Made by a program: the position numbers and the translations under genes. The notes under the pieces were generated by a model that was not told the DNA's origin, ran no database searches, and saw only the letters and a list, made by a program, of their open reading frames with translations. From Labia minor (lineage: Eukaryota; Arthropoda; Insecta; Dermaptera; Spongiphoridae), in assembly GCA_963082975.1 (NCBI GenBank), contig OY720348.1, positions 67,915,719-67,979,718 of the forward strand: a stretch of DNA of 64,000 nucleotides. The letters run 5' to 3'. Shown here one piece after another: positions 35,647 to 48,500 of the stretch (positions are counted from its first letter, which is position 1; each line of letters begins with the position of its first letter).

Positions 35647-38600
35647 TGAACGCTCTATATAAGCAACCTTCTGCCAGAATTGAAGTTAATTTCTGTTAAT
35701 TAGAATAGTTACTAGAAAATCTGTTAGTTTCCGTTAATTAATTAATTTATAAATATTTTCCATGCGGTAAGTATTTTTATACATCTTTTTTTCCCTATAA
35801 GTAACTTTTCACAATAAGAAACTTTTTTATTGAAATTTGTTCAAATGAGTTGCTTATATAGAGCATTTACTGTATATAAAGAATGAGAGATTATAATTTA
35901 TATGTTAAAAAAAGGATATATCATATATACATATTCGAAATATATTGCTACATAAAGAAATAGTCAAATTTTATAATCTTTTTCTCAAAATTTCTTAATT
36001 TTTTTTTCATTTATCCATCATACATAGATGTCAAAAGTCAAAATTATTATAATTAGCTGGAGTGTCTCCACTCGACTATCTCGCAATTTGAATTGGATTA
36101 AATAACATAATATATTATATTTAAATTAAATTTAATTAATTATAAATTATAAATAATAAATAATAAATATTAAACCAGCGCATGTTTGGCTTTTTGTTGA
36201 TGGCACCACGTCACGTGTTGACGCGTGAGATTTTCAGTGTTAAAAAATTAATTCTGGTAATTTCAGCGAATCAATCAAGCTGAAATTCTATATATAGCAG
36301 TTTTATATAATTATTAATCATGTGAAAAATTATCAAACATATATCTTTATTTTTACGGTCACTTTAGAGGAAAAAAAATCAAAACGTTGTAGGTAATGAC
36401 CCTCTTCCGGTTGAGCTACATTTCTCAAAAGTTGATAGAAAACTATGAATTTTGAATAATGTCCATGTACCAAATTTCATCATTCTAGCTCAAACCGTTT
36501 TTGCGTAATCTTGCCTACATACATACACACACACATACACACATACACACATACACACACACATACACACACACATACACACACACACACAGACATTTTT
36601 CTCAACCTTAGTGAAAATGATTCAGGAACCTTCAAAACGTATAAAAACATCAAAATCTCAACATCGAAAATTTTCATGATCGCAATACTATCTCTGGCGA
36701 GATAGTAAAAATGAACTTGAAGTAGCTTTGTATTTTCTTATTATATCATATATCTTATAAACAATGAATTACATGTTTATTTTGTAGACGAAAATTAAAT
36801 TTAAAAAATTTAAAACTTAATAATTTTAATTAATGTTTCAAGGGGTTGATTTTTTTGCATTTTTGCACATTTTCGTTATTACACCATTATCAATAATTTT
36901 TAATTTTAGTTTACAACATATTTCACATTTAATTCTATTAATTTCATAACTTATTAATTAAAGTGTAATACCACGTCAAGATGAAAAAAATTACTAAATG
37001 ACTTAAATAATTTAAAAACAAATTCAGTTATCAATTAAATAGTTATCTTATTTAATTTCTTATATTTCTTTAAGTTTCCTTGAATCTTTTTTTTTTAAAG
37101 TAATCAATTCTGTTTTTTTTTATCCTACGTAGATTAATCAGATTTGAATTTCGATGTTTAGATTGCAAATTTTACGATATTTTCAAGAGTTTTGGAAATA
37201 GAATATTAGGATTCTGATTCTTATATTCTGTAACACTAAGCGTCATCAATGGGGTCTACATATCTCCAATGCATTTTGTTATCCGTCTTTTGGACCGAAC
37301 CGTAAAGAACCGAACCAACTTAAAATATTCACTTTCTTGAGCGAACAAGAATGAATTGAAATATTGAATCTTGATTCATTTTAATTCAATTTTAATTTCT
37401 ATCTAATTTATTTTTACTATTATATATATCAACTTGAAATATTCACACAGACTATGACCCAGAATTTTAATATTCTCTTCCCACAACTCCCTTGGAAATG
37501 GCTCCAAAATGGGCTTCGAAATGTCTAAATTCAAATCTGATTAATCATCATGGAAAAAACCATGAATTAACCACTCGTTTATATATATATAATAATTTAT
37601 ATGAATTTAAATGAATAAATTATCGCCTAAAGATATCAAAATTTAACTCATTAATTTTCCTTGAAATTTTCTGCTTTGTTAATCATTAAAGAAAGAAATC
37701 CCGAAAAATCTTAATATTAATAAAATAATAATATAAAATTATGGAACAATAATTTAAACCTAAAATATAATTAAATATTATATTTATAAACTGGAATTAG
37801 TTGAAAATAAATAAGTAAACTGAAAAATTATAAAATAAATTCAATATTCCTAAGAGGATATGCATGTAAACATTTTCTAGTCTTTGATAATAATAGTTGG
37901 TTGAAATTATTGTGAACATGATAATAAAAAGCTTAAATTAACTTTTAAGTTTCTTGATAGTGTTTAAAATAAAAATACATTTTCTTGCATATCTACAATC
38001 TCGTATCTCTCTGTTTATATATCTCTTGACATATATCTCACATATAAATACAGATATAATTTATAAATTTCCCAAAAACAATCGCTAGTGATTTGACATT
38101 ATCTCATTTTTGGTTCTTATGGGACATTTAGAAAAAATCTTTGAGATTAGATATGTGATCAGACATGGGCATGACTAGTTTTGACCCCGGGTTTGATTGA
38201 ACAAAAAAAAAAAAAAGTTTTTCTGGATCCAATGAAATATTAAAACTAAAAATATCTTAAACCAAACAGTTATTTCTTTACATAAACAAAACGTTATTAT
38301 GAAATTTTTTATGGGTAATTGTAAATAAATCAATAAAACAAAACAAAAGGTGTCTGTGTCACATAAATTGATTGAGCTATAAAAAAATACTAAATTCCTC
38401 ATGATAGTTGTTTTTTATTTAAATTTCCCTATTTTTATAATTGTATTATTTATAACGTTTTTCTCAACTTCACTTGGCGTCGATCTGTCTGTCTGTCCGC
38501 TCTTTTGACAAATTGAAATCAATTTTTCATCATCTTTAAATTGAGACTTTTGAAAATTTTTATAGCTATTTCAATGGATCCCTAGAAGGTATAGAAGAAA

Positions 38601-41600
38601 TATAATTGAATTATAATTAATTAATTGTAATATAATTAGCGATTAATTACTTTTAGTAATTAAATCCTTTTGTATTGCTCCGATTAATTTTTTTTCAATG
38701 GATTCTAAATAAAATATTGATTTCAGAATAGATTTTCATTTTGAAAGTAATTAAGATTATTTTATAGCATTAAAATTAATGATGAATTCTTATTAATCAG
38801 TTGTATCGCATATGAAGAGGGGTTTTTTCCCCTCAAATGGCGCATAGATAAAAGTTCCTTTTTTTTATATATGTCCCCGAGAGAGAAAAAAACAAAACAA
38901 TATATATATATAATCTTTCTTTTATGAAGACAATATGAGTACAATATCCTATATACATTTATAAAATCTTATATTAATAAAAATTATTTATTTATTTTTT
39001 ATTTTTTTATAAATATAATTATTATTCAATAGTAACATTTACTTAACATAAATACATCAAATCAATTTTAGAAGATTAATATATTTTTTTGTTTTATTCA
39101 ATTTGCAAATTTTCGTATAACTTCATCTTTTCTATTTCTCTTGTTATATTAAATAAATTTATCATATTAAAATTACACTAAAAAGAATAAAATAATAAAA
39201 TATAAAAAAAATTTATAAAAGAACGTTTTTCGTTGAATATGAAGCAATTCATCCATAAACTTTGTCAGGCTTATAGAAAAATTATTTTATTCTTTTTAGT
39301 CCAAGAGAAAAACGTTATTTTATAAAACTTTTTTATATTTATATTTTTATTATTCATTTCACAAATTTTATTGTTTTTCTAGAAATGAATTACTAGTAAT
39401 TGCTAAGATTGACTAATTTTTCGCGTATCACAAATTCATTATGCGGGCCATATGAGGGTTGTCACTCGATTATCTAATCCAATGTCACTAGCACAAATCT
39501 ATCTCCATAATTAGTGCGATACGTGTAATTTTGGTTCCAATATGTCCTGTCAAAGTTGCAAAGTAAGTTTAATAATCTGGAGTGTCTCCACTCGACTATC
39601 TCGCAATTTGAATTGGGTTAAATAACATATATTATATTTAAATTAAATTTAATTAATTAGATTATAAATTAAAATCAATAAATGATATTTATTAAACCAG
39701 CGCATGTTTGGCTCTTTGTTGATGGCACCACGTCACTTGTTGGAGCGTGATTTGCAGTGTTAAAAAATTTATTCCGGTACTTTCAGCGATTCAATCAAGC
39801 TGAAATTCTATATATAGCAGTTTTATAGAATTTTTAATCATATGAAAAATTATCAAACATATATCTTTATTTTTACGGCCACTTTAGAGAATAGGTTCCT
39901 AAAGTGGTCTATATAGACCCCTGGAGGTCTATTTCAACCTCCAGGGGGTCTACAGCAGCGAATAACGAATTTGGGGGTCCATGAAATGAAAATGGGGGTC
40001 TACGGAGGTCTACGTGTTTTCCCGGCTCTAAAAATAAGGCAAATTGTTTTCCGACATGACTTTTGAAACATTTTTTGATTTTTTTCCAATATGTCTCATA
40101 AAAAAAGGTAAATCGTTTTTCCGACATGGCTCTTAAAACATTTTTGATTTTTCAATAAGGGTAAAATTTTTTTATAAAAAATCAAAATCAATTTAGGGGG
40201 TTTACCCAAAACTGAAAAACATGGCAAGGGGTTTACGACACAAAAAAGTTTGGTTACCTATGCTTTGGAGGAAAATAAAAATCCAAAGATTGTATGAAAT
40301 GGCCCTCTTCCACACACACACACGCAGACATTTTTCTCAAGCTTAGTGAAAATGACTCAGAAACCTTCAATATGTATAAAACCATCAAAATCTCGACATC
40401 GAAAATTTTCGTGATCGCAATACTATCTCTGGCGAGATAGTAAAAATTAATATTAAATTAAAATAAAATAAAAATTAAAATATTGATATTAAGAAATTGA
40501 GGTATCAGTGGGGATTTCAAAGGGAGATTTCAAACATACAAATATGTATTTTATGTTAAATTTGATCATGTCCTCACTTTCTATTTATTTCTATTTATTT
40601 AATAATGCAAAAGCAGAGTTGCCCTTCGATGCTTATCCATTTATCATGTATTATTGATTATCCATCTTGGCAAATATTTTACTTTGGATTTATTACTCGC
40701 TTTTAAGTACTTGAAGATTTTATTTTTTTTTAAAAAAAAATAAACAATAATATGGCATTATAGTACACCGCCAAAAACGAGGAACTGTGTTATCTTTTAT
40801 CTATTGATTTTTATTTTTAGTTAAATTCATGCAAGAACTGCAAAGATATTTTTATACACAACCAAAATATTCACTTTATTTCATATAATAACTAATTATT
40901 TTTTCTAATTTTTACTAACTCGCCAGATATAGTATTGCGATCACGAAAATTTTCGATGTCGAGATTTTGATGGTTTTATACGTTTTGAAGGTCCCTGAAT
41001 CATTTTCACTAAGGTTGAGAAAAATGTCTGTGTGTGTGTGTGTGTGTATGTAGACAAGATTGCTCAAAAACGGTTAGAACTAGAAACATCAAATTTGGTA
41101 TACGGGCATTATTCAAAATTTGTAGTTTTCTATCAACTTTTGAGAAATGTAGTTCATTCGGAAAAGGACCATTACCTTCCACGTTTTCATTTTTTATCTT
41201 CTAAAGTGACCGTAAAAATAAAGATATATTTTTGATAGTTTTTCACATGATTAAAGATTGTATAAAACTTCTATAAATAGAATTTCAGCTTAATTGAATC
41301 GCTGTAAGTACCGGAATTAATTTTTTAAATCTTTTAACACGTTGACTGGCAACCACGCGCCAGCACGTGATGTGGTGCCATCAACAAAGAGCCAAACACG
41401 AGCTGTTTAATTATTTATTAATTTTAAATTATAATCTAATTAATTAAATTTAATTTAAATGTAATATATGTTATTTAAATCAATTCAAATTTTATAGTCA
41501 CGTGGAGACACTCCAGATTTTTTTTTAAAATATAACATTTTTCAATTTTTTATGTTTATATTATGATTTCTAATTTATCGATATTATAAATAAAAACAAA

Positions 41601-41862
41601 AACAAAAAAACTGCTTTTCTGACCTCATTTCACCAAATAAACCCTAGCATTAAGTGGCTAAGGGCTGTATGTTTTATTACTATTTTTGTTTTCATTTTTA
41701 CTTTCCCGCATACTTCGTATAAGGGAAGTATTGGAATCGTCAAAAATTTCGACTTCGAGATTTCGATAGATCTTGACGTTTTAGACCTCCCTGAGTCGGA
41801 AAATACCATTTTTCGAATTATGTCTGTGTGTGTGTATGTATGTATGTATGTATGTATGTATG

Positions 41863-41893
<31 letters not shown>

Positions 41894-42470
41894 TGTCTGT
41901 AAGCAAATTTACTCAAAAACTAATCAAGCTAGGACTTCGAAATTTGGTACACCGATATTATTCACAGTTTGTAGATTTCTATCAAAATTTCGTCAAAATC
42001 GGTTAACCGGAAGTGGTACTTTACCTACACTGGTTGCGTTTACCTTTCAAGTAAAGTACCAGTTTGCTTCGAGATATTTGCTTCATATTTTGTATATAGA
42101 TTTAAAAATATGAAAAAAATTGAGATACCAAATTTCATCATGATCTGACTACCGGAAGTGACATTTTACCTATACAAGTAGCGTTTCTTTTTTACCGACC
42201 GACGATAGTAAGGGAAGGGTTATTTTCACACCAAATTTCACGTGAAGACATATCTCCACGTGTTATGCACTTTGTATTGGTTTTATCCTCGAGAAAAATC
42301 ATCTTCATTAGTTTTTTCTTAATTTAAAATTATATGACGTCACCCAGCACTTCATGACGTCACAGCCAGCCCTTATATATTATAAATAAAATAAAATTAA
42401 AAATATTTATATTATATCCATATCTGTTTTTTTTACATTTAAAATATCAGTTAACCGGAAGTAGCACTTT

Positions 42471-42513
<43 letters not shown>

Positions 42514-45500
42514 GTTACCAAATATCAAATTTGACACCAATAAACTAATACGAACTGGCTCTTTATCAATACCAAGTTTACACATTCTAAATATTCATTC
42601 ACAACTCTTTATACCTATATATATGCGGGAAAGTCTAGGGGAGGACACTCCCGCTTATTTTCCTCTAAAGTGACCGTAAAAATAAAGATAGATATTTGAT
42701 AGTTGTTCACATAATTAAAAATTGTATAAAACTGCTATATATAGAATTTCAGCTTGATTGAATCGCTGAAAGTATCGAAATTAATTTTTTAACACTGCAA
42801 ATCACGCGCCAGCACGTGACGTCATGTCATCAACAAAGAGTCAAACATGCGCTGGTTTAATAAATATTATTTATTAATATAATTAATTAAATTTAATTTA
42901 AATATAATATACGTTAATTAATCCAATTCAAATTTGCGAGATAGGCGAGTGGAGACACTCCAGCTTATTTGACATACATAAATCCTTTTAAAAGAAAAGA
43001 ATTATTAATAATAAATAGAAAAGAAATTAAATAAACCAAGGTTTTTATTTTTAACCATGAGTACTTTTTGTATAATACATTTAAGATTAATATAGTTTAT
43101 AATTCAAGGCTAAATTAAAAAAAATAAAAAATTATCACATGATAAATTTGATTTTCGAGTGAAGGGTCCAACGTTAAAAAAAAAATTGACATATCATTCT
43201 GTGATGTTCACTTTGACTAATATATTTTTTTTTTTTAATTTCAATTACAACATTAATTACCCAGTGATTTCAAAGAATGATGTGCCAATTTTTTTAATTA
43301 TGATTATTAAAGGACATAATTTTAAAGTCAAAAAAGACATTATATACTAAAATTCTAAATGATAAGGATAAAATTAAACTTTAATTATAATATTTTAAAT
43401 ATTTATATAAATTTATCGTATTAGAAGTACAAACGGAGGAAACAAGTGCACAATAGACTCAAAATAAATTTAATAAATTATTGTGAGAATTTCTTTCTTT
43501 TTTAGGAAATCCAGTAATAAAGAAAAGAATCAGATTTATTCAAATGAAATATAATAATAAAAAAAATTATCTAATTATATTTTAATAAAAATATTTCATA
43601 TGAATTATTAGAAAATACAAATTAAATTATATATATATATATGTTATAATATAATTAAACAATAATTATATTATTTTTGAAATTGAATATATTTGTAATT
43701 CTTAAGTAAGAAGAAATTTTGGCAATTGTTTACAAACGGGAAGAAGCTTCAGAGATTTTAATGAAACTTTGCCAGTAGATTTCTTTATTAATTCCAAAGA
43801 AACTTTTCTTATGTAATATTTTTCGGTCTCTTCTAGTTTACGAGATAAAAATGATTAAAATTTGGATATAATTCCATAAACATTCATTTTAGCTACCATG
43901 TTTTATTATTTTTACCACCAGAGGGCTTCACTAATTTTCTGGTTTTTACTATCCCGCCAGAGATAGTATTGCGATCATGAAAATTTTCGATGTCGAGATT
44001 TTGATGTTTTTATACGTTTTGAAAGTCTGAGTCATTTTCACTAAGGTTAAGAAAAATGTCTGTGTGTGTGTGTGTATGTAGACAAGATTACGCAAAAACG
44101 GTTTGAGCTAGAATAATGAAATTTGGTACATGGGCATTATTCAAAATTCGTAGTTTTCTATCAACTTTGGAGAAATGTAGCTCATTTGGAAGAGGACCAT
44201 TATCTAACACGTTTTGATTTTTTTTTCCTCTAAAGTGACCGTAAAAATAAAGATATTTGTTTGATAATTTTTCATATGATTAAAGATTGTATAAAACTGC
44301 TATATATAGAATTTCAGCTTGATTGCATCGCTGAAAGTACCGGAATTAATATTTTAAATCTTTTAACACGTTGACCGCTAATCACGCACCAGCACGTGTC
44401 GTGGTGCCATCAACAAAAGAGCCAAACATGCGCTGGTTTAATAAATATTATTTATTAATTTTAAATTATAATCTAATTAATTAAAATTAATTTAAATCTA
44501 ATATATGTTATTTAATCCAATTCAAATTGCGAGATAGTCGAGTGGAGGCACTCCAGCTTATTTTCAGTTCGGATTGGATATTGGAAAATTATTTAATTAA
44601 TTAATTATTTAATTTTCATATATCCAAACGGAACTGAACCCCCCCCCCCCAGAAAATTAGTGAAGCCCTCTGCTGGACAAATGAATAAAACATGGTAGCT
44701 AAATATAATATCAATACATTTATATGCAAATATTAAACATTTTTGTCTCGTAAACTAGAAAAGATTGAGAAATATTGCATAAGGAAAGTTTCATCCAAAT
44801 CTCTGAAGGTTCCCGTTTTGTAAACAATTACCGATATTATAAATATAGCTATTAACACTTGTTTAGTTTTCAGATTTAGTTACAAATTATTAGAATGCAA
44901 AAAATTTTATAAAATTTAATTAAAATTGTTTAAGCGTATTTTTTAGAAAATCTTATAACTTAAAAATAACAAGAGTAAACCGGAACTTCCGATTTGTCAA
45001 TTCTATGAAATAAAAGTTTCTCTTATAATACAATAGAACAGAGGTTCTTAAACTTATGTACTCCGCGGACCCCCACTTGAGAAAATTTTTTTTGACGGAC
45101 CCCATCCCAACTTTAGTACTTTACGTCATTTTATTAGTTAATTTCTGGCTTAAGATCTCATAAGAACAAGGATATATGGTGAATATTTCTAACAGTGATT
45201 GGTGAATAACGATTTTTTTGCATATTGTAGAACAGATTTTATTAGAAAATTCAGCTAAATATGAAGATGGAAACGGTAGCAATAATTTTCTTGCACATTT
45301 CGTTGAATTTGGGTATTTGATCTCTGTTTCCTCACAAAGCCATGCTATCGCTCCTTTTATATTAAATAAAGTTTTAACTGACTCATCATTTTCTCGTGCA
45401 CCTGTACGATGGCTTTGCGGACCCCCAGTAAAGGCTTCGCGGACCCCCAGGGGTCCGCGGACCACAGTTTAAGAACCTCTGCAATAGAATATTATAAATA

Positions 45501-48500
45501 TTAAAGTGGAACTTGATATTCTTTATTTATTTATACGTTGCACTTGTTTAACCAATTTTTGTAAATCACGTTTGTGGAAAAAGAAAATTTTAATTCTAAA
45601 CGATATCTACTTCTAATTATATATTTAAAACATAATTTTCAATTTTAGACTTTCCTATAGCATGTTGAAATCTAGATAAATTTAGATCGTATGTATTAAA
45701 TTAAGGTACAACATTGAAATAAACATAATTCTACTATAGTCCGGGAGATGAGAGTTGGTGCACGAGCCGACCGCCACCCTTGGCCAAGCAGTTTCCGCGC
45801 ATGCCCCCACCATTCGTACAAAACCCAATCTAACCTAACCTCGATAAATATTGTAAGAGGTGGGTGAATGTCAACTAATGAGATGTATAATTCCAATAAA
45901 CAAAAAATAAAATAAAAATCTTTATCAAAATTAATTTTTTTATCACCCGGAACGTTTGAGAGATTAGAAGACTGTCGTAGAGGGGAAATCACTCTAGACC
46001 ATAGGTTCCCAAAGTGGTCTATATAGACCCCTGGGGTCTATTTTAACCTCCAGGGGGGCCACAGCAGCGAATAACAAATTTGGGGGTCCATGAAATGAAA
46101 ATGGGGGTCTACGGGGGTCTGTGGGGGTCCACGTGTTTTCCCGGCTCTAAAAAAAAGGTAAATTGTTTTCCGAGATGGATTTTTTGAATATGTCTCTTAA
46201 AAAAAAGGTAAATCGTTTTTTTTTTAAAAAAGGGTAAAATTTTTTTATAAAAAATCAAAATCAATTTAGGGGGTCTACCCAAAACCGAAAAACATGGCAA
46301 GGGGTCTACGACACAAAAGTTTGGGAACCTATGCTCTAGGCGGAAGGGGTAGCCCCGCCTCTTCTAGCCGCCACCCCTCATGCACCAACTCTCATCTCTT
46401 CCGGACTATAATTTAATAATTCATTCAATAAAATTTTTTTTGTTTTCAAATTAATTTCAAGCCTTTTTTTTCTAAACTGAATAAAAATTAGGATATACTA
46501 TCATTAAAATTAAATACTTATAATTGTTTGTATTTTCTTTCAGAGAGCCTTTATATCAATCCTTTGATAATTCTTATACTAAAAATACATTTCCTGGGCA
46601 TCCCTGTATTCAATCTGACTTCGACAATTATTTTCATTACCGAAGACCTGATAAAAAAAGTAAATATTTATATATATTATTATAAATCTAATTTAAATAT
46701 GAATTATGAATAAATTTATTTTTGATTTTTGATTTCAGGGATTAAAGATTATATTAAAGAAAAGAAATGGCGGCCCAAGGAGACTTTCTTATCCCTTTTT
46801 CCTATATTATCTTGGCTTCCAAATTATAATTGGCGTACCGATCTTTTTAAAGACTTTGTGGCTGGACTTACGGTTGCGATTATGCATATTCCCCAAGGTC
46901 ACTTTTTTCACTTTCATAATTACCTCATTCTATTTATACAATCGGAATATTATATTATATTATTTTATTTTATTTTATTTTTAATATTATTCCTATAAAC
47001 CCAAGGCGTTTTATGTTAAAGAAAATGATTTATTAATTAGTATGCCTGATTTTTTTTTTAGGAATGGCTTATTCAATGCTAGCCAACGTAGAACCCGTCG
47101 TGGGTATTTATATGGCATTTTTCCCAGTTTTAATCTACGTTTTTCTTGGCACATCCAAACATCTTTCAATGGGTAAAGAAATTGTATTATTTTATTATTA
47201 AGGCCATTTTGATTAGTCAATATTCCAATGGAGAGATTATATTTAATTTATAGTAACTATCATTAATTTAATCGCCTTAAAATTAGATAATAGAATATAT
47301 TTTAGCGATTCAAACATATATAAAAAGATAGTTTTTAATTTTAATAATTTTAATTAATCTATTACAAAAATTTAACAATTCTTTTAAAATGAAAAGACAA
47401 ATATATATTAATTTTACTTAGAATATACGAGGTCTGTTCAAAAGAAAAGGTGAATTTTGAATTTTCGCGAACTGTGTACATTCGATTATCGAATTTGTTT
47501 TATTATGTTGGTACAAATATGTTTCTCTTATATTGACATTATCAGCCATTTTGGATTAGTAGTTTGTTTTTGACAACTGAAAAAGTTAGTCATGTTTTAG
47601 TGTGTTCTTCGATTTTTTATTTAAAAAAAATGGATCAAAGAATCTGTATTAAATTTTGCGTTAAAAATGAAATAAAGTGCTCCAACGCACTTAAAATGTT
47701 GCCTGTGACATTCGGCGAATTTATTTTGTCTCGAAAAAATGTTTATAAGTGGTACAAGCGCTTTTAAAAAGCACGCCAAGTTCGATCAATTGTGAAGGTT
47801 TTTGCTCACTGTTTTCTTCGATTACAATAGCGTGGTGGATCATGAGTTCTTGCTAACAAGTCGTATTGTTAATAAGGAATACTACAAGGAAGTAATGCAA
47901 CGTTTGCGTGAAGCAACGATCTGAATTGTGAAAAACCAAATCATGGATTCTTCATCACATCATTGCTAGTTCGTGATTTTTTGGCCAAAAACAACACCGT
48001 AATCATGCCTCAACCACCGTATTCACCAGACTTGGCTCCCTGCGACTTTCTCCTATTCCCAAAACTGAAGAGACCAATGAAAGAAAGACGTTTTGCCATC
48101 AGGTCGTACTGTTAATAAGGAATACTACAAGGAAGTTATGCAACGTTTGCGTGAAGCAATATGGCTCAAACGATCGGAATTTTGGAAAAACAAATCATGG
48201 ATCCTTCATCGTGATAATGCACCAGCTCACACACCATTGCTTGTTCGTGATTTTTTGACCAAAAACAACACCGTAATCATGCCTCATCCACCGTATTCAC
48301 CGGATTCTCTGTGACTTTTTCCTATTCCCAAAACGGAAGAGACCAATGAAGTGCTTCGACGGTTGGAAGCAGCCCTGGCATAAGTGCATTATATCTGAGG
48401 AGAATTACTTTGAAGGGACAAAATGGATATTGATGAATAAATAAATTCGAAATAATTCAAAATTCACCTTTTCTTTTGAACAAACCTAGTATGTAATAAA

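Larger units (their letters stand above)
36707..39571. other. Intronic A+T-rich stretch
   Basis: No exon recognised. ~37130-37550 is an inverted repeat (GATTAATCAGATTTGAATTT and its complement at the far end). ~39170-39362 is another (TTATAAAAGAACGTTTTTC and complement). CTGTCTGTCTGTCCGC occurs alone at 38488. Confidence 0.4.

Noticed and set aside
36480..36705. Open frames rich in alternating Cys-Val or Thr-His.
   Set aside because: They are translations of the (GT)n/(CA)n core of a HINE-A copy.
41820..42113. Frame starting MSVCVYVCMYV as a peptide gene.
   Set aside because: Produced by the (GTAT)n core of HINE-C.
45121..45472. Open frames on both strands as host genes.
   Set aside because: They lie wholly inside a hAT derivative with exact 8-bp target duplication and cover its terminal repeats.
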